From Neptunitalea lumnitzerae (GTDB lineage: Bacteria > Bacteroidota > Bacteroidia > Flavobacteriales > Flavobacteriaceae): 64,000 bases of DNA. How positions within the stretch are numbered: the first letter of the stretch is position 1; each line of letters starts with the position of its first letter. This document shows positions 45,303 to 53,186 of the stretch, piece by piece. A program made the position numbers and the translations under genes. The notes under the pieces are model-generated. The model ran no database searches and was not told the origin of the DNA. It worked only from the letters and a program-made list of their open reading frames with translations. The stretch covers positions 1,054,001 to 1,118,000 of the forward strand of contig NZ_BRVO01000001.1 in NCBI RefSeq assembly GCF_027924185.1, written 5' to 3'.

Positions 45303-46601
45303 TCAACCAGAAATTTGAGATTTGAATTGATGAAAGAAACGTTCTATAAGTCTTAAATCATCGGTTATAATTTCTGCCGTACAACTCATTTCTTGTTTAA
45401 ATTCAATGTTTTTATGATAGGAGGTAACCAACTCTTTAGGTAGTGAAACATCTACAATATAGTTACCTTCTTCATCAGGTATAATAGATACTTTTTGTAC
45501 TATACCATTAAGTACGCCAAACTCTTTATCAGGATAGTTTTCTACTTGTACATGTACTTCTTGCCCCACCTTAATTTTTCCGGAATTAGCAGCAGGCGTT
45601 TTTAGCTTGGCAATATAAGAGGAGCCAGCATCTGGTATTACTATAAATACCATATCTCCTTGTTGTACCGTTTGGTTTTCGTTCCAGTAGTTTAAATAGG
45701 AAACACTTCCTGTAATATTCGATTTCAATACGTACTGGTATTCCCAATCTTTAACAGCTTTTTTTAGCTGATTATAAGTTTGTATCACACTTTTTAAAAG
45801 TGTCATTTCTTCTTTAATTCTATTAATCTCGGTACCTCTAGAGGATTGTTTTGTAGTAGCAATACTTTGTTTTACCTGTGATATAGACGATTCAAAATTT
45901 GCATAAGAACGTTCTGCTTGCGCATATTTTAATTGACTATTTTCATAATCTTGAGCCGATATTACTCCATTCTTATACAGGGTAGTATTTCTTTCCAATT
46001 CTTTTTTCTGAAACGATAATTCTGTTTTGCTTATTTCTTGTTGTGTGATGAGGTTTTGTAAGCGTAATTTTAATTCAGATAATGAATATTTGTTAGCTTC
46101 GGCATCGTTAGAAAAGGGTTTTAACTGCTTGTTGAGCTGATACTGAATGTAACTGTTTTCAAACAGGGCATATTGAGAGTCTATATCTCCTAAAAATAAT
46201 AAGGGCATCTCATCAAAAGGAAATGAGAACGAATTATTGCGTACTTGAATGGTATCTAAAATAGATTTTAGATAAAATACATCTTTGTAATTAGCAGAAT
46301 TTTCTATGATAGCTAATGGTTGTCCTGCATTTACATGGGTTCTGTCTTTTACCAAAATAGCCTGTAGTTTTCCACTACTGCGTGCCATTTCTCTCTCGGG
46401 TGGAATTTGAGTAGTAATAACACCTTCAGAATTTAAAATATCAGGATATTTTATAAACCATGAAATAAATAATAGCAATAGTATCACTCCAAAAAATAAG
46501 GTGTTACCCCAACGAATCATCCAATGCGGTACTCTGGTTAAAATTTCCTGAACTTCCTCACTTCGTATTTCAACGTCTATTGTATTTTTTTTTGTCTCCA
46601 T
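45303..46601 (-). CDS. HlyD-type adaptor of peptide exporter
   Basis: 432 residues. Cytoplasmic tail, one membrane helix (about 30-50), a biotinyl-lipoyl half (about 70-110), a long coiled coil (about 150-275) and a second lipoyl/barrel half (AKLKTPAANSGKIKVGQEVHV). It is the periplasmic membrane-fusion partner of the ABC transporter, whose gene ends 1 base upstream. A TolC-type outer membrane channel is not encoded in the window. Confidence 0.92.
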   Translation of the reverse strand: METKKNTIDVEIRSEEVQEILTRVPHWMIRWGNTLFFGVILLLLFISWFIKYPDILNSEGVITTQIPPEREMARSSGKLQAILVKDRTHVNAGQPLAIIENSANYKDVFYLKSILDTIQVRNNSFSFPFDEMPLLFLGDIDSQYALFENSYIQYQLNKQLKPFSNDAEANKYSLSELKLRLQNLITQQEISKTELSFQKKELERNTTLYKNGVISAQDYENSQLKYAQAERSYANFESSISQVKQSIATTKQSSRGTEINRIKEEMTLLKSVIQTYNQLKKAVKDWEYQYVLKSNITGSVSYLNYWNENQTVQQGDMVFIVIPDAGSSYIAKLKTPAANSGKIKVGQEVHVQVENYPDKEFGVLNGIVQKVSIIPDEEGNYIVDVSLPKELVTSYHKNIEFKQEMSCTAEIITDDLRLIERFFHQFKSQISG

Positions 46602-46602
46602 G

Positions 46603-48801
46603 TTAGTTTCCTAGTTCTAATTGATTTTTAACCAAATGGTAGTAGTTGCCTTTTTTTGCTACCAGTGTTGCGTGGTCACCTATTTCTACTATTTTTCCTT
46701 GCTCTAATACTACTATCTGGTGTGCATTTTTTACGGTACTAAGTCTATGTGCTATAATAACTACGGTTTTATCATCAAAAAACTGATTCAAATTATTCAT
46801 AATTATTTTTTCATTATTAGCATCTAAGGCACTTGTAGCTTCATCAAAAAATAAAATATCGGGGTTTTTATAAACGGCGCGGGCAATAAGAATACGTTGT
46901 TTTTGTCCGGTACTTAGGCCAACTCCTTCATTACCAATTTTGGTGTTGTAAGATAGCGGTAACGATTCTATAAAATCTTTAATATTGGCAACCTTCACCG
47001 CATGTAAAAGTTTGTCTTTATCTACAATGGTTTCGCCAATGGCAATGTTATAGGCAATGGTATCGTTAAAAATAAAACCTTCTTGCATTACCACGCCGCA
47101 TTTCTCGCGCCAGGCACGCTGTGCTATATTTTTAAAGTTATGACTACCCAATCTCATTTCTCCTTTACTGGGGCTGTAAAATTTAAGTAGTAATTTCATC
47201 AGTGTTGTTTTACCACTTCCGCTAGTACCTACAATGGCAGTTATTTTTTTAGAAGGTATGTTAAGTTCTAAATCTTTCAATACAAATTCATCAGAGCCAT
47301 CATATCTAAAGGAGATTTTATCAATGTCAATTGGTTCATCAGAATTAATTTGTTGTACAGTATTAAAATCATTTACATCTTCTTCTTCCTTATTATGTAT
47401 TTCAGACAAACGGTCTAAAGAAATTTGAGCATCTTGTACCTCTCTTATAAACCCTATCAGTTGAGCAATAGGGGAGTTTAACTGACCTACTATAGAGCTT
47501 ATAGCAAGCATCATCCCTAGGGTTATGGAACCATCAATAACCAGTTTGGCCGATATCACGGTAATAATGATGTTTTTAAGTTCATTGATAAATTGCGAAC
47601 CTACACTTTGGTATTGCTCTAAGGCTAATGCCTCTATAGATACTTTAAACAAACGAGCTTGTACATATTCCCATCCCCATCTTTTTTGTTTTTCAGCATT
47701 GTGCAGTTTAATCTCTTGCATGCCGTTTACAATTTCTATAACCTTACTTTGTTCTTGGCTTACTTGCGAAAATCTTTTATAATCTAATGTTTTACGTTTT
47801 TTTAGAAACACTGTAATCCATAAAAAGTATAGAAAGGAGCCTATAAAGAAGATTGAGAAGATAGTTAGACTATAGTAAATAAGTACAAAACTAAACACCA
47901 AAAGATTTACCATAGAGAACAGTACATTAAGAGAAGATGTAGTTAAAATACGTTCAATACGGCTATGGTCGTTAATACGTTGTAAAATATCCCCTGTCAT
48001 TCTACTATCAAAAAATGCTATGGGCAATTTCATAAGTTTAATAAAGAAATCAGATATCAGCGATATATTGATACGTGTACTTAGATGTAAGAGAATCCAG
48101 CTTCTAATTACCTCAACAGAGGTTTTTCCTAAAAATAGCATTAGCTGAGCTACAAGTACAAGGTAGATAAAATTAATATCTTGGTTAGTAATACCAACAT
48201 CTACAATGCTCTGGGTTAAAAAGGGCATTATAAGTTGTAGAATACTCGCAGTTAAAAGTCCCACGGCAAGTTGCCATATAAACCTTTTATATTTTAGAAT
48301 GTATTTGGCTAATAATTTAAAACCAAATTCTGTTTTTTCAATTTCAGTGACACTTTCAAACTGATAGAATTTTGGGGAAGGTTCTAACAGCAGGGTAATA
48401 CCCTCTTGTGTATTTTCAGTAGTATTTTTTCCTATCCAAAAATCTAGGAATTCTTTTTCGGTATAAGATATTAATCCGTGGCCTGGATCGGAGATATAAT
48501 ATTTCCCTTTTGCAATTTTGTAAAGTACTACATAGTGGTTTTTGTTCCAGTGTAAAATACAAGGTAGTGTAGCTTCTTCTAATTTTTTTAAACTAATTTT
48601 TACGGGTAAGGTTCTAAACCCTATAGCCTCCGCGGCATTGGTTAAGTTTAACAGGTTAGAGCCTTCGCGTTGGGTTTCGCTAAGGGTGCGTAACTCTTGT
48701 ATATTAAAGGTTTTACCATAATATTTACTTACAATTTTTAAGCAAGTAGGGCCACAATCTTTATGGTCGGGTTGTTTGTAATGTGGAAATTTATTTTTCA
48801 A
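46603..48801 (-). CDS. C39-peptidase ABC exporter (double-glycine leader)
   Basis: 732 residues. N-terminal C39 peptidase (1-130) with catalytic Cys16 in KDCGPTC, His89 in NHYVVLY and Asp105 in SDPGHG. A six-helix membrane domain (about 160-450) and an ATPase (about 490-725) with Walker A GTSGSGKTT, signature LSTGQ and Walker B ILFFDEATSALD follow. It cleaves leaders after a Gly-Gly motif and exports the core. Upstream are five peptides with such leaders, so its substrates are almost certainly those. Confidence 0.95.
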   Translation of the reverse strand: MKNKFPHYKQPDHKDCGPTCLKIVSKYYGKTFNIQELRTLSETQREGSNLLNLTNAAEAIGFRTLPVKISLKKLEEATLPCILHWNKNHYVVLYKIAKGKYYISDPGHGLISYTEKEFLDFWIGKNTTENTQEGITLLLEPSPKFYQFESVTEIEKTEFGFKLLAKYILKYKRFIWQLAVGLLTASILQLIMPFLTQSIVDVGITNQDINFIYLVLVAQLMLFLGKTSVEVIRSWILLHLSTRINISLISDFFIKLMKLPIAFFDSRMTGDILQRINDHSRIERILTTSSLNVLFSMVNLLVFSFVLIYYSLTIFSIFFIGSFLYFLWITVFLKKRKTLDYKRFSQVSQEQSKVIEIVNGMQEIKLHNAEKQKRWGWEYVQARLFKVSIEALALEQYQSVGSQFINELKNIIITVISAKLVIDGSITLGMMLAISSIVGQLNSPIAQLIGFIREVQDAQISLDRLSEIHNKEEEDVNDFNTVQQINSDEPIDIDKISFRYDGSDEFVLKDLELNIPSKKITAIVGTSGSGKTTLMKLLLKFYSPSKGEMRLGSHNFKNIAQRAWREKCGVVMQEGFIFNDTIAYNIAIGETIVDKDKLLHAVKVANIKDFIESLPLSYNTKIGNEGVGLSTGQKQRILIARAVYKNPDILFFDEATSALDANNEKIIMNNLNQFFDDKTVVIIAHRLSTVKNAHQIVVLEQGKIVEIGDHATLVAKKGNYYHLVKNQLELGN

Positions 48802-48820
48802 TCGGCGTGTTTGTTTAATA

Positions 48821-48843
48821 GGAGGTTGATGGAATCAACCTCC
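48821..48843 (-). promoter_or_regulatory. Hairpin between last peptide and transporter
   Basis: GGAGGTTGAT / ATCAACCTCC, a perfect 10-bp stem with a 3-base loop between the peptide gene at 48889 and the ABC transporter. No U tract follows on the minus strand, so it may act as an RNA-stabilising or attenuating hairpin that lowers transporter expression relative to the peptides. Confidence 0.55.
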
Positions 48844-48888
48844 CTTTAGTTCTAAGTAACTCTAAATTCTTACGAGATGCAATTAAGG

Positions 48889-49095
48889 CTACGCTGGTTC
48901 AAGTGCAGGGATGCAATAACCATATTGATAACCAGTTATTACATCTGTACTTGTGTAATAGCATATTTCATAAGCTTTACATCCATGGTTATAATTTGGA
49001 TCATTGTCACATGCCGTTTTACCTCCGTTAATTACTCGCTGTTGCTGTTTTGTAAGCACTAGAGCTTCTTTACTGTTTAAAAATTTTTTTAACAT
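48889..49095 (-). CDS. Double-glycine leader peptide P1 (4 Cys)
   Basis: 68 residues. Leader of 25 (MLKKFLNSKEALVLT...INGG), then a 43-residue core beginning KTACDN, with 4 Cys. The leader matches the other four peptides of the cluster. After Gly25 the C39 peptidase would cleave. It is the last of three consecutive peptide genes before the transporter. Tyr-rich core (YNHG, YYTSTD, YQYGYC); activity unknown. Confidence 0.85.
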   Translation of the reverse strand: MLKKFLNSKEALVLTKQQQRVINGGKTACDNDPNYNHGCKAYEICYYTSTDVITGYQYGYCIPALEPA

Positions 49096-49165
49096 AAAAC
49101 ATTGTTTTAATTGGTGAATAACCTCCCATTTATTTAGAGACTTTGAGAGGTTTTAAGTCTGTAGT
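49096..49165 (-). repeat. Partial cluster repeat upstream of P1
   Basis: Shares the ATTGTTTTAATTGGTGAATA block and the hairpin half of the cluster repeat (see 49584), but lacks the 12-bp palindrome and has substitutions. Confidence 0.6.
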
Positions 49166-49173
49166 TTTCTATA

Positions 49174-49353
49174 CTAGCATAAGCAATAGCCTATATCGTT
49201 ATGGTCGTATAAACAGTTGGCTCCTCTTTGGCAATCTGATTGTACTACACAGGTAATTAATAAATCTGGATTGCAACGAGCGCCTCCAGCAATGGTTTGC
49301 ATCTCTGCTTTTGATAGTATTTGAGCCTTGTTGTCTAAAAATTTTTTTAACAT
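49174..49353 (-). CDS. Double-glycine leader peptide P2 (6 Cys)
   Basis: 59 residues, ATG at 49353, stop TAG at 49174. Leader of 24 (MLKKFLDNKAQILSK...IAGG), core of 35 starting ARCNPD with 6 Cys (positions 3, 11, 17, 23, 33 and 35 of the core). The leader is nearly that of P4. Short, but supported by the conserved leader, the Gly-Gly site, the shared upstream block and its place between P1 and P3. Confidence 0.85.
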   Translation of the reverse strand: MLKKFLDNKAQILSKAEMQTIAGGARCNPDLLITCVVQSDCQRGANCLYDHNDIGYCLC

Positions 49354-49391
49354 AATAAATTGTTTTAATTAGTGAATGAATCCGTTAATTT

Positions 49392-49583
49392 CTATTCTAC
49401 ATATGCACAAACACCTTCGAGGCATGTATTGCATGCAGGATTAAGTCTTGCGCATTGAAATGATGTAGTACAGTAGACAGGAATGCATTCACGATCCGGA
49501 TCGAAATTACCTCCATTAATAGCTTTCATTTCTTCCTTAGAAAGCTTGTTGCTTTCTTGGTCGTTTAAGAATTTTTTCAGCAT
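49392..49583 (-). CDS. Double-glycine leader peptide P3 (6 Cys)
   Basis: 63 residues. Leader of 25 (MLKKFLNDQESNKLSKEE...INGG), core of 38 beginning NFDPDREC with 6 Cys. The leader is closest to P5. It is preceded by the cluster repeat (49584-49662) and a TlpA-like gene. Confidence 0.87.
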   Translation of the reverse strand: MLKKFLNDQESNKLSKEEMKAINGGNFDPDRECIPVYCTTSFQCARLNPACNTCLEGVCAYVE

Positions 49584-49662
49584 AAATAATTGTTTTAATT
49601 GGTAAATAACCTTTCGTTTTTTTAAAGACTCTGAAAGGTATTAAGTCTTACTTGCAAGTATT
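49584..49662 (-). repeat. Cluster repeat copy R1
   Basis: About 80 bp repeated in the cluster. Read on the minus strand it holds a perfect 12-bp palindrome TACTTGCAAGTA (49649-49660), an ACCTTTC/GAAAGGT hairpin with a 17-base loop, and an A-rich block ending at the peptide start codon. Confidence 0.8.
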
Positions 49663-49664
49663 TT

Positions 49665-51227
49665 TTAGTATTGATTTTGTATCTGATTTAGGTTTGTTTC
49701 TATATCTGGTGCATTGGCATTTAGTACTTTGTTTTTTGAATTGAGTATAATATGTCTGGGTATATATTTTACATGGAAGAATTTTAATAATTTAGAATTA
49801 TTTGGGTCAACTAGCGTATAATGATTTGTTGAAAGAAAGTGATTGCTAAGCCTCTGCTGGGTTTGTAACCATTTTCTATGATTTTGGTCTATTGAAATAT
49901 ATATTACTTCAATATTTTTATCAGTAATTAGTTGTTTCGCTGTTTTATCAGTTTTTTTTATTTCATTTAAGCAGGGTGCACACCAACTTGCCCATATGTC
50001 AATTAGTTTTATTTTTTTATCTTTTAAAACAGTACTTAATGGAATTGTATCATTGTTTGGTGTGATTACTAAGTCATTAAAAACAATCTTAGGTAGGTCA
50101 GTGTTAAAAAGACTCAATTGACTTTCTATTTTATCAAGAGCATCTGAATATGATTTGTCTAGTTTATTTTTTTTGAGTTCAGTAATATTTTTTTGAAGTA
50201 AGTCTACCGCTGCTTGATCTTTACCTAGTCCATGCTTATAATAATCTGTAACCAAACGAGTAAGTAAGTACGTTTGGGTAGATCCTGAATAGTTTTGAAG
50301 TATAAATTTTTTCTCTTGCTTAAAATTTTCTTTAGAGTATTGAATATAGTCTGAATTATTAAAATAGAAACGAGTAAAATCTACTAATGCTTTTTTATAA
50401 TAATCGTTAGTTAATAATGTAGGTTTTTTAAAGTTATCTATTTGTATATTATTGAAATAAGATTGCAGGTCTAACATTTCAGTTTCAATATTACCTGTTG
50501 AATTCGCTAAGGTGGCTAATACGCTTTCGGTATTATTGTAATAGATATCAGCGTATGTGTTAGTAGTAGCACAATATGCTTGGATATCTCTTGGTGCTAT
50601 TAAATTGTAATAATATTCAAAAAATAGTTCTTCTTTAGCGGTTTGTTTAAATGCGTCTGTAGTATTGGTATGTTCGGCTAAATATTTTTGTAAAAATTTT
50701 TCTCTTAGATGATAAATGGAGTCCGTTTCCTTTTTGAAAAGTTTTATGTCTCCCTTGTAATGTGACCAGTTATAATTTTGTTTATAGAGTTGCGTGAAAA
50801 AATTATAATTATCGGTATGGCTACCTTCAAATGTGATAGTTTTATTTTTTATTTGAAAGTGAATAGTATCTCCGGGGGTTACAAATATTTTTGTAGTAGT
50901 AAATGTGCTATCAAAAATCATTATTTCTTTAAGCTGTGGTGTTCCACTATTTTCAAACTCCATATATACAGAATCTGACGTGCTATAATGTTTTGAAGTA
51001 AGCTGATTTCCTCCAAATAAATTATCATAATCAATTAAGTTAAAATACTTAAGAGAAATTGTGCTGTCTTTTGTGCTACCTGATACATAAACTTGTGTAT
51101 GAGTTATTTGTGTACTGCTATCTTTTTCTACACCAGTAATAACACCTTTAATTGAGTTGTTATTAGAGGTACAAGAAGTAAATAACAGTGTACAAGTAAC
51201 TAATATGAATATGCAAGTTTTAAGCAT
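49665..51227 (-). CDS. TlpA-like thioredoxin lipoprotein 1
   Basis: 520 residues. Lipoprotein signal (lipobox FTSC at about 16-19), an N-terminal part of about 360 residues with beta-rich then helical composition typical of Bacteroidota TlpA proteins, and a C-terminal thioredoxin fold (about 385-520) with active site WCAPC in DIWASWCAPCLNE. Expected in the periplasm, attached to a membrane; acts on disulfides. Its place between peptide genes suggests isomerase, reductase or immunity roles for the Cys-rich peptides. The first 35 residues recur in the fragment at 54727-54873. Confidence 0.88.
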   Translation of the reverse strand: MLKTCIFILVTCTLLFTSCTSNNNSIKGVITGVEKDSSTQITHTQVYVSGSTKDSTISLKYFNLIDYDNLFGGNQLTSKHYSTSDSVYMEFENSGTPQLKEIMIFDSTFTTTKIFVTPGDTIHFQIKNKTITFEGSHTDNYNFFTQLYKQNYNWSHYKGDIKLFKKETDSIYHLREKFLQKYLAEHTNTTDAFKQTAKEELFFEYYYNLIAPRDIQAYCATTNTYADIYYNNTESVLATLANSTGNIETEMLDLQSYFNNIQIDNFKKPTLLTNDYYKKALVDFTRFYFNNSDYIQYSKENFKQEKKFILQNYSGSTQTYLLTRLVTDYYKHGLGKDQAAVDLLQKNITELKKNKLDKSYSDALDKIESQLSLFNTDLPKIVFNDLVITPNNDTIPLSTVLKDKKIKLIDIWASWCAPCLNEIKKTDKTAKQLITDKNIEVIYISIDQNHRKWLQTQQRLSNHFLSTNHYTLVDPNNSKLLKFFHVKYIPRHIILNSKNKVLNANAPDIETNLNQIQNQY

Positions 51228-51242
51228 TTGTGCTCATTTAAG

Positions 51243-51315
51243 TTTTTAATTGGTAAATAACCTTTCGTTTTTTTAAAGACTTTGAAAGGTATTAAGTCTT
51301 ACTTGCAAGTATTTT
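51243..51315 (-). repeat. Cluster repeat copy R2
   Basis: Same element as R1 (palindrome 51300-51311), here between two TlpA-like genes with no peptide gene between them, which suggests that a peptide gene has been lost. Confidence 0.8.
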
Positions 51316-51336
51316 TATCTAATAAGTTTTTTCATG

Positions 51337-52749
51337 TCATAGGTTTATTTGATAAAGCGGTGGTGCATCTAAGTTTATCTCTGCCCCTGTATTTGTAAAA
51401 ATAAAATGATGAGGAAAATTCCTAGTCCATCTATATGCTGTCTGAAATGTTTCAGTTAAATTTTTGGCAGTTTTTTTATGTAATCTGAAACAGTTGTTTT
51501 CTGGTAAGTTGTATTTCTTGATGGTACTTTTCCATGAAAGACTGTCGGTCTCATTTTCAAAAAATATCCAAAGGGGTCTTATTTCTTTTGAGTTTGTTTG
51601 TTCATTAATTTCAGCATATTTTTTTATTTCTTCAAGGCATGGTGCACACCAAGTGCCGCAGAAATCTAAATAAAGTAATCTTTGTTTTGTTTGATGAAAT
51701 AAATTTTCCAGAGTAATTATTTCGTTGTTGTAGCTTATAAGTTTTATCTCCTTTTCGAAAAGAACAGCGTTGTTATTCTTCTTTAAAATCTCAATCGCTT
51801 TATCGTTAAAAATGGGTTGTTTTATTGTAGATGCTACTATTTGGCGTAAAGTGTTGTTTTTACCATCTAAAGATAATAAGTAACTAACTCTAAAATGGTC
51901 TTTAGTGTCGGCATCAAAATCTTTGATATAGTTTTCAAATGATTTATAATCATATTCATTTAAATATTGATTGTAATAATATTCCAATAAACTCCAATAG
52001 TGATAATCTCTATAATTCATGCTAGTCTTTGAAAAATTAAGCATGATGTTTTTAATTGAAGTTTGTACCCATTGCTGTTGATCTTCTTGTAAAGTTTGAT
52101 ACACTTTGGAAGCTTTAAGCATTAATAAATAGATATATTTTCTTTGGTAATAATAGGTTAAATATTGTTTTAGATAAGCAGCTTCTTTACTTTCGTATGA
52201 CTTAAGATCTATTTTAGAAAGCGTTTCATCTGTTTGTGATAAAACGTATTTATAATTGATGGTGTTATTAGTGATTTTATGAAAAGCCTTCTCGTTAAAC
52301 GCTTGATGTTTTCCATCACCATTATATAACAAGTACATATGCTTTGAGGTTGAAAGAGTATCTTTGTGAATGGTTTTACTGTTTTCTATAACTTTGTAAT
52401 TTAAGTCTATCTGATATCCAGGAAATACAATGGCTTGTTTGAAACCAATAGATATTAATACAGGTTGATTGGAATCTGTTTCCATTTTTAAATTTAGACT
52501 GTAATTATCATTACCTCTTTTAGAATATTTTAGCTTATGTTTGAATTCTTTCAATCTTTTATGTCCAGCAAATTCAATTTTCTCATGCTTTGATGGTTTA
52601 ATAAATTTGACAGCATTTTTATCGCTATAATGAATTGTTAATGATATTTCATCCTTTGAAATATCATTGTGTTTCTTCTTATTACTGCACGAGAATATTG
52701 TAATGATGTATATATATAGTAATAATATGGTATAATGCCTTTTAGTCAA
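51337..52749 (-). CDS. TlpA-like thioredoxin lipoprotein 2
   Basis: 470 residues. Lipobox FSC at the end of a hydrophobic signal, basic N-terminal domain, and C-terminal thioredoxin fold with WCAPC in DFCGTWCAPCLEE (an extra Cys precedes the motif). Divergent from lipoprotein 1 in the first 330 residues. It follows the imperfect inverted repeat at 52791-52862. Confidence 0.87.
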   Translation of the reverse strand: MTKRHYTILLLYIYIITIFSCSNKKKHNDISKDEISLTIHYSDKNAVKFIKPSKHEKIEFAGHKRLKEFKHKLKYSKRGNDNYSLNLKMETDSNQPVLISIGFKQAIVFPGYQIDLNYKVIENSKTIHKDTLSTSKHMYLLYNGDGKHQAFNEKAFHKITNNTINYKYVLSQTDETLSKIDLKSYESKEAAYLKQYLTYYYQRKYIYLLMLKASKVYQTLQEDQQQWVQTSIKNIMLNFSKTSMNYRDYHYWSLLEYYYNQYLNEYDYKSFENYIKDFDADTKDHFRVSYLLSLDGKNNTLRQIVASTIKQPIFNDKAIEILKKNNNAVLFEKEIKLISYNNEIITLENLFHQTKQRLLYLDFCGTWCAPCLEEIKKYAEINEQTNSKEIRPLWIFFENETDSLSWKSTIKKYNLPENNCFRLHKKTAKNLTETFQTAYRWTRNFPHHFIFTNTGAEINLDAPPLYQINL

Positions 52750-52790
52750 TGCGTTGTAATTATTTAAAATCTGATTATTTGAATTTTAAA

Positions 52791-52862
52791 ATACCTATAG
52801 CACATTTTTATTAAGTTGTTTCAAAAATATTCTGTGCTTAATTTTAAATGCACTATAGGTAT
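52791..52862. repeat. Imperfect inverted repeat with promoter-like loop
   Basis: Arms 52791-52815 and 52837-52862 pair over about 22 positions (ATACCTATAG is exact, then CATTT and ATTAAG). The 21-base loop region holds TATTTTTG on the minus strand (52829-52822), a TAnnTTTG match. It could be a stem-loop in RNA, a small mobile-element remnant or an invertible promoter; I cannot decide. Confidence 0.55.
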
Positions 52863-52880
52863 ATATGCTAATACTAACTA

Positions 52881-53105
52881 TTAGTCACACCAGTACGTAT
52901 GTACCCCATTATCGCAACAATAGGTAGAACCACTACCTGTACATGCACCCCAACCGTATTCGGTATCTCCTCCGGTGCCGCCGTAATAGCAACATAGTTG
53001 CGTACATTCACTGCAATCAAGAAAAGCAACTCTTCCTCCTCTAATAGATTGTAACTCTTCTTTTGATAGCATTTGAGCTTTGTTGTCTAAAAATTTTTTT
53101 AACAT
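52881..53105 (-). CDS. Double-glycine leader peptide P4 (8 Cys)
   Basis: 74 residues. Leader of 24 (MLKKFLDNKAQMLSKEE...IRGG), core of 50 beginning RVAFLDCSEC with 8 Cys including two CC pairs, and many Gly, Tyr and Trp (YYGGTGG, YGWGAC, HTYWCD). It has the largest core and the most cysteines. The leader is close to P2's. Preceded by cluster repeat R3. Confidence 0.87.
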   Translation of the reverse strand: MLKKFLDNKAQMLSKEELQSIRGGRVAFLDCSECTQLCCYYGGTGGDTEYGWGACTGSGSTYCCDNGVHTYWCD

Positions 53106-53186
53106 AATAAATTGTTTTAATTGGTGAATAACCTTTCGTTTTTTTAAAGACTCTGAAAGGTATTAAGTCTTACTTGCAAGTATTTT
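53106..53186 (-). repeat. Cluster repeat copy R3
   Basis: Same element; palindrome at 53171-53182. Here the palindrome lies inside the last codons of the upstream TlpA-like gene (encoding ILASK), so the element has been read into the protein. Confidence 0.8.
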
